Shown piece after piece: positions 33,601 through 41,609 of a DNA stretch of 64,000 nucleotides. The first letter of the stretch is position 1; every line of letters starts with the position of its first letter. The notes under the pieces were generated by a model, which was given only the letters and a program-made list of their open reading frames with translations, was not told where the DNA came from and did no database searches. Origin of the DNA: Hymenobacter translucens (GTDB lineage: Bacteria > Bacteroidota > Bacteroidia > Cytophagales > Hymenobacteraceae); NCBI RefSeq assembly GCF_020685205.1, contig NZ_JAJERB010000001.1, positions 248,001 to 312,000 on the forward strand. Direction: 5' to 3'. The position numbers were made by a program, and so were the translations under genes.

Positions 33601-33665
33601 GGGGTCTTAGGATCTTTGGGTCTTGGATTTTTACCCAGACCGTGGTGGGTGTTAGGGTCCTGGGA
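33601..33665. repeat. Heptad-word element, CCAAGAC type, copy 1
   Basis: On the minus strand it contains GGACCCTAA, CCAAGAC, CCAAAGA and CCTAAGA words and ends 10 bases before the porX ATG. It is degenerate compared with the copy at 34236. Confidence 0.55.
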
Positions 33666-33872
33666 GCCTGTGTGTTGCCTTACCCTGCTTAGCAATACAG
33701 GTCCGGGTCGTTTAAAGCGGCTGACACTTCTTAGCTAGCCAGATAAGAAGCCTGCCGTCCTGTGCAGATGCGGCAAAGCAACTAGCTTTACCGAAAAGAG
33801 CAAGAATAAGATTCAAGCTTTAAGGACGCGCATAGCAGCAAGGATAGTTCAAATACCTTTTTTACGGGCGTA

Positions 33873-34232
33873 ATGTTCGACTTTCGGAAGCTGCGTATCT
33901 GGCAGGAAGGCCAGGAACTCACGTTGTCGGTTTACCGACTGACGCGAAGCTTCCCGCCAGAAGAACTGTTTGGTCTGACCAGCCAGCTTCGACGGTCGGC
34001 TGCTTCGGCACCTCACAACATTGCCGAAGGCTGCGGCCGCCAGTCAGCACCCGACTTTCTGCGGTTTTTGACCTTCGCCATGGGCTCGGCCAGTGAGCTG
34101 GAATCCCAGCTTCTGCTCGCCCAGGCACTGGAGTACCTGCCAACGTCCGCCGCTGAACAGTTATTATCCGATGTAGTCCGCCTGCGCAAGATGATGACCG
34201 TGTACTACCAAAAAGTAAAAGCCAGTCAATAG
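33873..34232 (+). CDS. Four-helix bundle protein (23S rRNA IVP-like family)
   Basis: A 119-residue protein of the S23/IVP family. It starts MFDFRKLRIWQEGQELTLSV and carries the hallmark LTSQLRRSAASAPHNIAEGCGR and a LRFLTFAMGSASELESQLL helix. The fold is a four-helix bundle. The family was first noted inside 23S rRNA intervening sequences, but most copies in Bacteroidota are stand-alone chromosomal genes of unknown function, often next to repeats, as here. No rRNA is present in this window. Confidence 0.9.
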   Translation: MFDFRKLRIWQEGQELTLSVYRLTRSFPPEELFGLTSQLRRSAASAPHNIAEGCGRQSAPDFLRFLTFAMGSASELESQLLLAQALEYLPTSAAEQLLSDVVRLRKMMTVYYQKVKASQ

Positions 34233-34235
34233 GGG

Positions 34236-34357
34236 GCTTGGGTGGTTAGGGTCTTAGGGTCTTGGATGTCGTTCTGACATCTTATATCCAGGAACCAAAG
34301 GCACAAGAACAAAAAATCCAAGACCCCAAAAGTCCAAGACCCTAAGACCCCTACCAC
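34236..34357. repeat. Heptad-word palindromic element, CCAAGAC type, copy 2
   Basis: The left arm is GGTTAGG, GTCTTAG, GGTCTTGG. The core is ATGTCGTTCTGACATC. The right arm is CCAAGAC, CCCAAAAGT, CCAAGAC, CCTAAGA, CCCC. The right arm ends about 12 bases before the HD-domain gene. The core CGTTCTGAC is shared with the GACAAC-type elements. Confidence 0.8.
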
Positions 34358-34368
34358 CCGAGCCCCCA

Positions 34369-35598
34369 ATGAACAAAAAGAAAATCTTCAACGACCCGGT
34401 GTATGGCTTTGTCACGGTGCCGACCGAGCGGTTGTTTGACCTGATTGAACACCCTTATTTCCAGCGCCTGCGCCGGATTCAGCAGCTGGGCCTCACCGCC
34501 TTTGTATATCCCGGGGCCCTGCACACGCGCTTTCACCACGCCATGGGCGCCATGCACCTGATGAGCATGGCCCTGCGCACGCTCAAGGACAAGGGTGTGA
34601 AGATTTCCGCCGCTGAGGGCGAGGCGGCCCTGATTGCCATCCTGCTCCACGACATCGGCCACGGCCCCCTCTCCCACGCCCTTGAAACGGCCATCTTCCA
34701 CGAGGTGCCCCACGAGCAGCTTTCTCTGTTTCTGATGCAGCGCCTGAACACCGAGCACCAAGGCGCGCTGGATCTGGCCATTGCCATCTTCCAGGGCTCG
34801 TACGAGCGGCCGTTTTTTCACCAGCTGGTTAGCTCCCAGCTCGACATGGACCGCCTCGACTACCTGAACCGGGACTCCTTCTATACGGGCGTACAGGAAG
34901 GCCGCCCCGGCGCCGACCGTCTGATCAAGATGCTCACGGTGGTGAACGAGCGGCTGGCGCTGGAGGAAAAAGCCATCTACTCGGTCGAGAACTTTCTGGT
35001 GAGCCGGCGGCTGATGTACTGGCAGGTGTACCTGCACAAAACCGTGACCAGCGCCGAGCAGATGATAATCCGCATCGTGCAGCGGGCCCGGGACCTGGCC
35101 CGCGCCGGGCAGGATGTACCGGCCTCCCCCGACCTGCACTACTTTCTGGCCCGGGAAGTAAGCCTGCTCGACTTCGAGGGCGACGAAACCATCCTGCAGC
35201 GCTTCGTGCAACTCGACGATTTCGACATCTGGGGTGCCGTCAAGCTTTGGGCCAGCCACCCCGACCGGGTGCTCAGCTACTTGTCGCGCAGCATCCTGGA
35301 CCGCCGCCTGCTCAAGATTCAGCTGCGAAGTGAGCCGTTTGACGAAGAGTTTCAGCTGGGCGTGGTCGAGCTGATTGCCGAGCATTTCAGTTTGCCGCCC
35401 GAGCAGGCCAGCCTGCTCATGCTCAACGGCCGCATCAGCAACAATGCCTACGATGCCGGCGGCGAAACCATCGACGTCCTGACCAAGAGCGGCCGGGTGG
35501 TGGATGCCGCCGAAGCCTCTGATCTGCCCAACATCCGCGCCCTGAGCCAGCGGGTAGAAAAGCACTACATCTGCTACCCCAAGGAAATAGCGCAGTAA
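34369..35598 (+). CDS. HD superfamily phosphohydrolase
   Basis: A 409-residue HD-domain protein. The first metal His comes from HTRFHHAMGAMHL (about 46-58). The HD pair is LLHDIGHGPLSHALE (about 89-103). A later Asp is in SSQLDMDRLDYLNRDS. The long C-terminal helical domain resembles YdhJ/SAMHD1-like and dGTPase-like proteins, so a nucleotide or deoxynucleotide substrate is likely but unproven. It sits upstream of lpxD, though a 235-base gap with repeats separates them, so co-regulation is uncertain. Confidence 0.92.
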   Translation: MNKKKIFNDPVYGFVTVPTERLFDLIEHPYFQRLRRIQQLGLTAFVYPGALHTRFHHAMGAMHLMSMALRTLKDKGVKISAAEGEAALIAILLHDIGHGPLSHALETAIFHEVPHEQLSLFLMQRLNTEHQGALDLAIAIFQGSYERPFFHQLVSSQLDMDRLDYLNRDSFYTGVQEGRPGADRLIKMLTVVNERLALEEKAIYSVENFLVSRRLMYWQVYLHKTVTSAEQMIIRIVQRARDLARAGQDVPASPDLHYFLAREVSLLDFEGDETILQRFVQLDDFDIWGAVKLWASHPDRVLSYLSRSILDRRLLKIQLRSEPFDEEFQLGVVELIAEHFSLPPEQASLLMLNGRISNNAYDAGGETIDVLTKSGRVVDAAEASDLPNIRALSQRVEKHYICYPKEIAQ

Positions 35599-35632
35599 GT
35601 GATACGGTGACCAAGTGAAGTTGTGCAGTCCA

Positions 35633-35815
35633 CTGTCATCCTCTATCTGGCGTCCGCAGCGCGAAGCAAAGCGAACCGGAGGTCGACGTAGTCAAGGACC
35701 TGCCTCTGCTGTCGCAGAAAGCAACACAACTGGAATAGCGGGGAACTGACAGGTGCTCGACAAGTCAATTCGCAAAACCAGGAGCCCAGGAGCCCAATAA
35801 TCCAAGACCCCAGAA
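35633..35815. repeat. Degenerate repeat-filled leader of lpxD
   Basis: Part of the GTCATCCT-type palindrome is seen at 35633-35705 (GTCATCCTCTATCTGGCGTCCG and AAGGACCTG), without its right end. A CCAAGAC-type arm (GGAGCCCAGGAGCCC, CCAAGACCCC) runs from about 35778 to 35815. No gene is supported in this gap. Confidence 0.45.
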
Positions 35816-35821
35816 AACCTA

Positions 35822-35829
35822 TACTTTTG
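35822..35829 (+). promoter_or_regulatory. TAnnTTTG element 4 bases before lpxD
   Basis: TACTTTTG matches the -7 consensus, but only four bases separate it from the lpxD ATG. If it is used, the mRNA would be nearly or fully leaderless at this ATG. It may be coincidental. Confidence 0.35.
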
Positions 35830-35833
35830 CCGG

Positions 35834-36874
35834 ATGGAATTCACCGTCGGCCAAATTGCGGAAGTACTCAAAGGCACAGTTGAAGGCGACGCCTCCCTGC
35901 GCATCGACCGGTTGGCAAAAATCGAGGAAGCCCAGCCCGGCGCCCTGGCTTTTTTGTCGAACCAGAAGTACGAGCCCCACCTTTACTCCACCCGGGCCTC
36001 AGCCGTCATTGTAAGCCACAGCCAGGCGCTGCGTCAGCCCGTCGGCGCGGTCCTGATCCGGGTCGACGACCCCTACCTGAGCTTTACGATGCTGCTGGAA
36101 TTCTACCAGCAAGCCACCCGCACCGGCCGGCGCGGCGTGGAGGAGCCCTGCTTTATGGGCGCTAACTCCCGGATTGGCGACAACCACTACCGCGGGGCTT
36201 TTTCCTACATCGGCGAGGGCTGCGAGATTGGCGACGACGTGGTTATCTTCCCTCACGTCTACATCGGCGACCGGTGCCGCATCGGTAATGGTACCATTCT
36301 TTATTCCGGCGCCAAGCTTTACGCCGAAACGGTAGTGGGCGCCCGCTGCGTGATCCACGCCGGCGCCGTGCTGGGCTCCGACGGCTTCGGCTTCGCTCCC
36401 CAGCCCGACGGCTCCTACCGCCCCATTCCCCAGATCGGCAACGTGGTGCTCGAAGACAATGTCAGCATCGGGGCCAACGCTACCATCGACTGCGCCACGA
36501 TGGGCTCTACCATCATCCGGGAAGGCGCCAAGATTGACAACCTGGTGCAGGTGGCCCACAACGTGGAAATCGGGCGCCACACGGTAGTAGCTGCGCAGAC
36601 CGGCATTTCCGGCTCCACCAAAATCGGCGACTTCTGCGTCCTGGCCGGGCAAACCGGCATTGCCGGCCACCTCAGCCTGGCCAACCGCACCACGGTCACG
36701 GCGCAGTCGGGCGTGGGCAAGTCCATCAAAACGGAAGGCATTCTGCTGCAGGGCTCCCCGGCGTTCAATCTGCGCGACAGTCTGCGGGCCAACGCTATTT
36801 TCCGTCACCTCCCCGAGCTGGAACGTCGGCTGGATGCCCTTGAGAAGGGCGCGAAAGGCCCGGAGAAAGAGTAA
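35834..36874 (+). CDS. lpxD: UDP-3-O-acylglucosamine N-acyltransferase LpxD
   Basis: A 346-residue enzyme that adds the second acyl chain in lipid A synthesis. The N-terminal uridine-binding domain (about 1-105) contains GALAFLSNQKYEPHL. The left-handed beta-helix has many hexapeptide repeats (I-G-x-x-x-x), with the catalytic histidine region HAGAVLGSDGFGFAPQPDGS and NLVQVAHNVEIGRHT. The last helical tail ends LERRLDALEKG. It begins a lipid A operon followed by lpxC/fabZ and lpxA. Confidence 0.96.
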   Translation: MEFTVGQIAEVLKGTVEGDASLRIDRLAKIEEAQPGALAFLSNQKYEPHLYSTRASAVIVSHSQALRQPVGAVLIRVDDPYLSFTMLLEFYQQATRTGRRGVEEPCFMGANSRIGDNHYRGAFSYIGEGCEIGDDVVIFPHVYIGDRCRIGNGTILYSGAKLYAETVVGARCVIHAGAVLGSDGFGFAPQPDGSYRPIPQIGNVVLEDNVSIGANATIDCATMGSTIIREGAKIDNLVQVAHNVEIGRHTVVAAQTGISGSTKIGDFCVLAGQTGIAGHLSLANRTTVTAQSGVGKSIKTEGILLQGSPAFNLRDSLRANAIFRHLPELERRLDALEKGAKGPEKE

Positions 36875-36936
36875 CCGGTTGGGGCGGTTTGCCCGACCCG
36901 GCCTGGGTCTACTGTTCTTCCTTGTCGACTTTGCCT

Positions 36937-36944
36937 TACCTTTG
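36937..36944 (+). promoter_or_regulatory. Candidate -7 element before lpxC/fabZ
   Basis: TACCTTTG matches TAnnTTTG, 76 bases before the ATG at 37020. It could give lpxC/fabZ an internal promoter separate from lpxD. Confidence 0.45.
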
Positions 36945-37019
36945 TCGGCGCTGAGTTGAGCGCACCGCTGATTTCACCTGAAAAAGCATGCAGCTGACGG
37001 CTTAGCGTACAGCTTTCTA

Positions 37020-38414
37020 ATGAACGACAAGCAACACACCATTCAGGCCCCCGTCACCGTGAGTGGCATTGGCCTTCATACCGGCGTTCAGGCCACCATG
37101 ACCTTTTGCCCGGCCCCGGTAAACCACGGCTACAAGTTTCAGCGCATGGACCTGGCCGGCCAGCCCACCGTGGATGCGGACGTGGACTACGTGGTGGACC
37201 TTTCCCGGGGCACGACCATCGAGCAGAACGGCGCCCGTGTCAACACCGTCGAGCACACCCTGGCGGCCCTGGTCGGCCTGCAGATCGACAACGTCCTGAT
37301 CCAGCTCAACGGCCCCGAGCCCCCCATCATGGACGGCTCGTCCCTGCCCTTTGTGGAGGCCCTGCAGCGGGCCGGGTTTGAAGAGCAGAACGCCTTGCGC
37401 AACTACTTCGAGATTCCCGAGGAGATTCGCTTTGTCGACCACGCCCGCGGGGTGGAGATTGCCGCCCTGCCGCTGAACGACTACCGTGTGACGGTAATGG
37501 TGGACTACAACTCCCCGGTGCTGGGCTCCCAGCACGCTTCGCTGACCAACATCACCCAGTTTGCCGACGATATTGCCGCCTCGCGCACCTTTTGCTTTCT
37601 GCACGAGCTGGAGGCGCTCTACAAGTCCAACCTCATCAAGGGCGGGGACCTGAGCAACGCCATCGTGGTGGTGGACCGCGTGGTGAGCGAGGACGAGCTG
37701 ACCGAGCTGGCCACTATGCTGGGCAAGCCCAAGGTGATGGTGAAAAAGGAAGGCATCCTTAACAACGTGGACCTGCGCCACAAAAACGAGCCCGCCCGCC
37801 ACAAGCTGCTCGACGTGGTCGGCGACCTGGCCCTGGTGGGCCGCCCGCTGAAAGGCCAGATTCTGGCAGCCCGCCCCGGACACGCGGCCAACATTGCCTT
37901 TGCCAAAAAGATCAAGAAGAAGATGCTGGAAGTGGACACCTCCCCGGTGCCCCAGTACGATTCCACCCGCCCGTCGGTGATGGACATCAACCAGATTGCG
38001 CAGATTCTGCCCCACCGCTACCCGTTTCTGCTCATTGACAAGATTATTCACCTCGACAGCACCACGGTGACGGGCGTGAAGAATGTGACGATGAACGAGG
38101 AGTTTTTCAACGGCCACTTTCCCGGCAACCCCATCATGCCGGGCGTGCTGCAGATCGAAGCTATGGCCCAGACCGGCGGCATTCTGGTGCTGAACACGGT
38201 TCCGGACCCGGAAAACTACCTGACCCTTTTTCTGGGAATCGAAAACTGCCGGTTCCGGAAAAAGGTTATTCCCGGCGACACCGTCATTTTCAAGTGCCAG
38301 CTGCTGGCCCCCATCAAGCGGGGCATCGCCAAGATGAAAGGCCAGGCCTTTGTAAATGGCAAAGTGGTGATGGAAGCCGAAATGAGTGCTGCCATCGTCC
38401 GCAAAGATGCCTAA
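37020..38414 (+). CDS. lpxC: Bifunctional LpxC deacetylase / FabZ dehydratase
   Basis: A 464-residue fusion typical of Bacteroidota. Residues 1-310 are the zinc-dependent UDP-3-O-acyl-GlcNAc deacetylase, the committed step of lipid A synthesis. TVEHTLAALVGLQIDNV holds a zinc His, and the KxxxxRHKxLDxxGD-like region (KNEPARHKLLDVVGDLAL) supplies another His and the zinc Asp. Residues about 325-464 are beta-hydroxyacyl-ACP dehydratase, with the catalytic His in ILPHRYPFLLIDK and HFPGNPIMPGVLQIEAMAQ. Joining the two couples lipid A and phospholipid acyl supply. lpxA follows. Confidence 0.96.
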   Translation: MNDKQHTIQAPVTVSGIGLHTGVQATMTFCPAPVNHGYKFQRMDLAGQPTVDADVDYVVDLSRGTTIEQNGARVNTVEHTLAALVGLQIDNVLIQLNGPEPPIMDGSSLPFVEALQRAGFEEQNALRNYFEIPEEIRFVDHARGVEIAALPLNDYRVTVMVDYNSPVLGSQHASLTNITQFADDIAASRTFCFLHELEALYKSNLIKGGDLSNAIVVVDRVVSEDELTELATMLGKPKVMVKKEGILNNVDLRHKNEPARHKLLDVVGDLALVGRPLKGQILAARPGHAANIAFAKKIKKKMLEVDTSPVPQYDSTRPSVMDINQIAQILPHRYPFLLIDKIIHLDSTTVTGVKNVTMNEEFFNGHFPGNPIMPGVLQIEAMAQTGGILVLNTVPDPENYLTLFLGIENCRFRKKVIPGDTVIFKCQLLAPIKRGIAKMKGQAFVNGKVVMEAEMSAAIVRKDA

Positions 38415-38421
38415 GGCATCC

Positions 38422-38519
38422 AATTAGTAATTAGTAATTAAGAATGAATAATTGCTTACCTGACCCTACAGCGGCCCAAGCAACAATTCTTAATTATTAA
38501 TTCTTAATTACTAATTAAT
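38422..38519. repeat. Heptad-word palindromic element, AATTAGT type, copy 2
   Basis: The left arm AATTAGT, AATTAGT, AATTAAG, AATGAATAATTG faces the right arm CAATTCTTAATTATTAATTC followed by TTAATTACTAATTAA, around a GC-rich core (CTACAGCGGCCC). It fills the gap between lpxC/fabZ and lpxA and ends 6 bases before the lpxA ATG. Confidence 0.85.
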
Positions 38520-38525
38520 CAAAGC

Positions 38526-39323
38526 ATGAACCAACCCCTCGCCTATATTCACCCCCAAGCCAAGATTGCCCAGAACGTGGTGGTCGAGCCCTTCACCACC
38601 ATTGATATGGATGTTGAAATCGGCGAAGGCACCTGGATTGGCTCCAACGTGACCATCATGGCCGGGGCCCGGATTGGCAAAAACTGTAAGATCTTCCCCG
38701 GCGCCGTGATTGCGGCCATCCCCCAGGATCTGAAGTTTGCCGGCGAGAAAACCACCGCCCACATCGGCGACAACACCATAATCCGGGAATGCGTGACGGT
38801 GAACCGCGGCACCGTAGACCGGATGCGCACCATCGTGGGCAAGAACTGCCTGCTGCAGGCGTACGTGCACGTGGCGCACGACTGCATCGTGGGTGACTAC
38901 TGCATCCTGTCCAACGCCACCCAGCTGGCCGGTCACGTCGAAATCGGCGACTGGGCAATTCTCGGCGGCATGTCGGCCGTGCACCAGTTTGCCCGCATCG
39001 GCCAGCACGCGTTTATCGGCGGTGGGTCCCTGGTTCGCAAAGACGTGCCTCCCTTCGTGAAAACCGCCCGGGAGCCCCTCACCTACGCCGGCGTAAACTC
39101 CGTGGGTTTGCGCCGCCGCGGCTACACCGACGCGGCCATTCTGCAGATTCAGCAGTGCTACCGCCTGCTTTTCCTCAGCGGCCTCAACAACAGCGACGCG
39201 CTGGACAAAATCGAGCTGGAGCTGCCCTCAAGCCCCGAGCGCGACGAGGTGGTCAACTTTGTGCGCAACTCCGGCCGGGGCGTTATCAAAGGCTATTCCC
39301 GCAACAGCAACAGTGCAGATTGA
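38526..39323 (+). CDS. lpxA: UDP-N-acetylglucosamine O-acyltransferase LpxA
   Basis: A 265-residue beta-helix acyltransferase, the first step of lipid A synthesis. Hexapeptide repeats run through IGSNVTIMAGARIGKNCKIF. The catalytic His lies in YVHVAHDCIVGDYC, and GGMSAVHQFARIGQHAFIGG is a family motif. The C-terminal helices end at SRNSNSAD. The start MNQPLAYIHPQAKI follows the AT-rich repeat by 6 bases. Its stop overlaps the GTG start of the ABC ATPase gene. Confidence 0.96.
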   Translation: MNQPLAYIHPQAKIAQNVVVEPFTTIDMDVEIGEGTWIGSNVTIMAGARIGKNCKIFPGAVIAAIPQDLKFAGEKTTAHIGDNTIIRECVTVNRGTVDRMRTIVGKNCLLQAYVHVAHDCIVGDYCILSNATQLAGHVEIGDWAILGGMSAVHQFARIGQHAFIGGGSLVRKDVPPFVKTAREPLTYAGVNSVGLRRRGYTDAAILQIQQCYRLLFLSGLNNSDALDKIELELPSSPERDEVVNFVRNSGRGVIKGYSRNSNSAD

Positions 39324-39936
39324 AGCCCGGGACCTGGGCAAACGCTTTGTCCGGGAATGGATTTTCCGCGAGCTGACCCACACCTTCCGGCCTGGCTCGG
39401 CCACGGCTATTCTGGGTCCCAACGGCTCAGGTAAAAGCACCCTGCTCAACACGCTGTCGGGGCAGCTGCTGCCCACGCACGGCACCCTGGCCTATTCCTA
39501 TCAGGGCCGGCCGGTGCCCGTCGAAGACCTGCCCCAGCTCCTGGCGTACTGCGCCCCGTACCTGGAGCTGATTGAAGAGCTCACCCTGACCGAGCTGCTG
39601 CACTTTCATACGCGCTTCAAGCCCCTGCGCCCCGGCACCACATCGGCCCGCCTGATCGAGCTCATGTACCTGGAAAAGTCCAGGCACAAGCTGGTGCGCG
39701 ACTTTTCGTCGGGTATGAAGCAGCGCCTCAAGCTGGGGCTGGCCCTGTACGCCGACGCTCCGCTCCTGCTGCTCGACGAGCCCACCACCAACCTCGACCG
39801 CACCGGCATCGACTGGTACCGCGAGCACGTGGAGGCCACCGCCACCGGCCGCCTGACCCTGGTCAGCTCAAACGTAGCCGAGGAATACGACTTCTGTACG
39901 GAACACCTGGAGGTCAGCCGGTTTGCGGCGCGCTAA
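39313..39936 (+). CDS. ABC transporter ATP-binding protein
   Basis: A 207-residue ABC ATPase. Walker A is LGPNGSGKST (about 37-46), the signature is DFSSGMKQRLKLGLAL and Walker B is PLLLLDEPTTNLD. I chose a GTG start at 39313 (VQIEARDLGKRF), which overlaps lpxA by 11 bases; any longer frame would lie inside lpxA. The partner permease is not adjacent. Its place in the lipid A operon suggests export of an envelope component, but this is inference. It lacks the large membrane domain of MsbA, so it is not a lipid A flippase by itself. Confidence 0.9.
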   Translation: MQIEARDLGKRFVREWIFRELTHTFRPGSATAILGPNGSGKSTLLNTLSGQLLPTHGTLAYSYQGRPVPVEDLPQLLAYCAPYLELIEELTLTELLHFHTRFKPLRPGTTSARLIELMYLEKSRHKLVRDFSSGMKQRLKLGLALYADAPLLLLDEPTTNLDRTGIDWYREHVEATATGRLTLVSSNVAEEYDFCTEHLEVSRFAAR

Positions 39937-40147
39937 GCGAGGTATAGCCCGGCAACCCACAAATTGCAAACCGCTGTTTTAGGCCTTTTTGAGTTATTCA
40001 GGGCCGCTTCCTGCGCTTGAGCTTGACCGGTGATTCAGGAAAAATTCAGAATTTTACCAAACGCGGATGCGGGTGCCCCCGTATCTTCGCCCTGCAACGC
40101 ATCCTTAGTTCAAAAGCAATTATCCACCTTTCCGCCCTTGCCCGGCC

Positions 40148-40498
40148 ATGAGACAATACGACGACCTCGACGGTGATTTCCTCGACGATGACGACGAGCT
40201 GGACAGCTTCGCTAAAAGCGGAGGCTTAAAGAACAGCCCCAACCCGGAAGACCAGCTGGGCGCTAAATACGCCGACTACCTGATGTGGCGGGATACCGGC
40301 TCTTCCCACGACGAGGCCCTTGACCTGGCCAATATGACGGAGGAAGAATATACGGCCGCCGAAGCCGCCGAAGACCCGGACAGCGGAGGCTTCGCCAGCC
40401 TCGACGACGATGACGACTTCGCCGATGACGACGAGGACGACAGCTTCAGCAGTCGCCCCGGCCGCCGCAGCTCCTTTGAAGACGACAGCGACTACTAG
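40148..40498 (+). CDS. Highly acidic hypothetical protein
   Basis: A 116-residue protein very rich in Asp and Glu, with runs such as DGDFLDDDDELD and ASLDDDDDFADDDEDD. A short conserved-looking core AKYADYLMWRDTGSSHDEAL (about 38-57) could fold as helices. The rest is likely disordered. I know no function. A TATCTTCG promoter-like element lies near 40080 and a strong terminator follows. Related proteins seem confined to Hymenobacter-like bacteria, but this is from memory and should be treated as weak. Confidence 0.75.
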   Translation: MRQYDDLDGDFLDDDDELDSFAKSGGLKNSPNPEDQLGAKYADYLMWRDTGSSHDEALDLANMTEEEYTAAEAAEDPDSGGFASLDDDDDFADDDEDDSFSSRPGRRSSFEDDSDY

Positions 40499-40499
40499 A

Positions 40500-40545
40500 T
40501 TGGCTGATGGCTGTCAGCTGTTAGCGGTCAGTTTCTTGCCGGTTG
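40500..40545. repeat. Heptad-word fragment, GGCTG/GTCAG type
   Basis: TGGCTGATGGCTGTCAGCTGTTAGCGGTCAG follows the acidic protein gene. It resembles the words at 14055, 14335 and 45360. A matching right arm may lie at 40627-40660 (AGCTAACAACCATCGGCTAGTAGCTAGC) on the far side of the terminator. Confidence 0.45.
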
Positions 40546-40582
40546 ACTTTCCGACTTGCCAGTCAGTAACACTTCCTAAGCC

Positions 40583-40616
40583 AAAAAGGCCCCGCCGGTA
40601 CCGGCGGGGCCTTTTT
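40583..40616. terminator. Bidirectional terminator, perfect palindrome
   Basis: AAAAAGGCCCCGCCGGT is followed directly by its perfect complement, with T runs on both strands. It lies between the convergent acidic protein gene and the first DUF4197 gene. Confidence 0.92.
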
Positions 40617-40667
40617 GTTGTTATATAAGCTAACAACCATCGGCTAGTAGCTAGCAGCCTGGTACAG

Positions 40668-41417
40668 CTACTTTCCGCCGAATACCTTTCGCAGCAGCTC
40701 CGTCGTGCGGGCCACGGGGTTTTCGCGGATGTTGGCTTCCTCCTGGGCAATCAGGGTAAACAGGCCGCTAATGGCTTTGTCAGTTGCGTACTGGCTTAAA
40801 TCAGACTGCACGGGAGTAACCAGCGGAAGCTGGTTGTAGCGCGTTACCAGGTCAGAGTAGTAGCGGGTGGCGTTGACCTTTTCCAGGGACTGCTGAATGA
40901 TGGGCTTGAAGGCGGTGGTCAGCTGCTCGGTGGTCGTGCGCTTGAGGTAATTGGTCGCAGCATCTTTCTCTCCGGTCAGAATGCCCCAGACGTCGCGGAA
41001 GGTCAGGCTGCGAATGGCGGCCAGAAAGATGGGCTTGGCCATTTTGGCGGCATCCTCGGCTCCCCGGTTCAACGACAGCTCGAATTTATCGACCTGCGCA
41101 CCCAGTCCGATCCGGCGCAGCGTGGTGGCGACCTTCTGGGCGTCGGGCGGGAAAGGAATCCGGATCAGCCGGTTCAGGTAAAAACCGTCGGTCTTCGAGG
41201 CTTGGTCCGCTCCCTTCGAAATACCCTGGGTGAGGGCCTCCTTCAGGCCCCGGGCGGCTTCGTCCTGGGTGATGCTGCCGGTGGAGCCGGCTTTGGGCTT
41301 CGACGTGGACGAAGGCAGGGTAATGGTACCGAGTCTGGGAATCTTAAACGTCTGGGCCGAAGCGGCGGGCGCCCCCAGGGTAGCGGCCAGCAATGCGAGG
41401 AGAACGAACTTTTTCAT
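40668..41417 (-). CDS. DUF4197 family exported protein (paralogue 1)
   Basis: A 249-residue protein with signal peptide MKKFVLLALLAATLGAPAAS. The mature part matches DUF4197: DEAARGLKEALTQGISKGAD, IRIPFPPDAQKVATTLRRIG, SLTFRDVWGILTGEKDAATN and ending TELLRKVFGG. The function of the family is unknown; it is expected to be periplasmic or membrane-associated. The start at 41417 is chosen. A second DUF4197 gene lies 192 bases upstream on the same strand and probably arose by duplication. Confidence 0.92.
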   Translation of the reverse strand: MKKFVLLALLAATLGAPAASAQTFKIPRLGTITLPSSTSKPKAGSTGSITQDEAARGLKEALTQGISKGADQASKTDGFYLNRLIRIPFPPDAQKVATTLRRIGLGAQVDKFELSLNRGAEDAAKMAKPIFLAAIRSLTFRDVWGILTGEKDAATNYLKRTTTEQLTTAFKPIIQQSLEKVNATRYYSDLVTRYNQLPLVTPVQSDLSQYATDKAISGLFTLIAQEEANIRENPVARTTELLRKVFGGK

Positions 41418-41548
41418 GATAAATCGACAGTCAGGACCGGCCATTCCGGCCGCTGTAAGGAGAAAGGCAGAAACCAGACCAGTTTTAAACTCCCTGCGTT
41501 GAAGCCAGGTTGCAGCAGCGCAAAACGGCTCAGCCGGCGGATAAACGA

Positions 41549-41584
41549 AAATCCCCACCCGGACGTACGCGCAGGTGGGGATTT
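41549..41584 (-). terminator. Hairpin between the two DUF4197 genes
   Basis: AAATCCCCACC pairs with GGTGGGGATTT around a 14-base loop, downstream of the upstream DUF4197 gene on the minus strand. The terminal T tract is short, so termination is only likely. Confidence 0.6.
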
Positions 41585-41609
41585 GGTGAGGCAGCTAGCC
41601 CCGGACCGT

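Noticed and set aside
33873..34232. Intervening sequence of a 23S rRNA gene
   Set aside because: The four-helix-bundle protein belongs to that protein family, but no rRNA sequence flanks it.
34351..35565. 404-codon minus-strand frame opposite the HD-domain gene
   Set aside because: Antisense to a gene with clear HD motifs; no domain seen.
35822..35829. Firm claim of a leaderless lpxD mRNA
   Set aside because: The motif is short and matches by chance often; without transcript start data it is kept only as a low-confidence site.
37017..38423. 468-codon minus-strand frame opposite lpxC/fabZ
   Set aside because: Antisense to the LpxC-FabZ fusion; composition and lack of domains mark it as a shadow.
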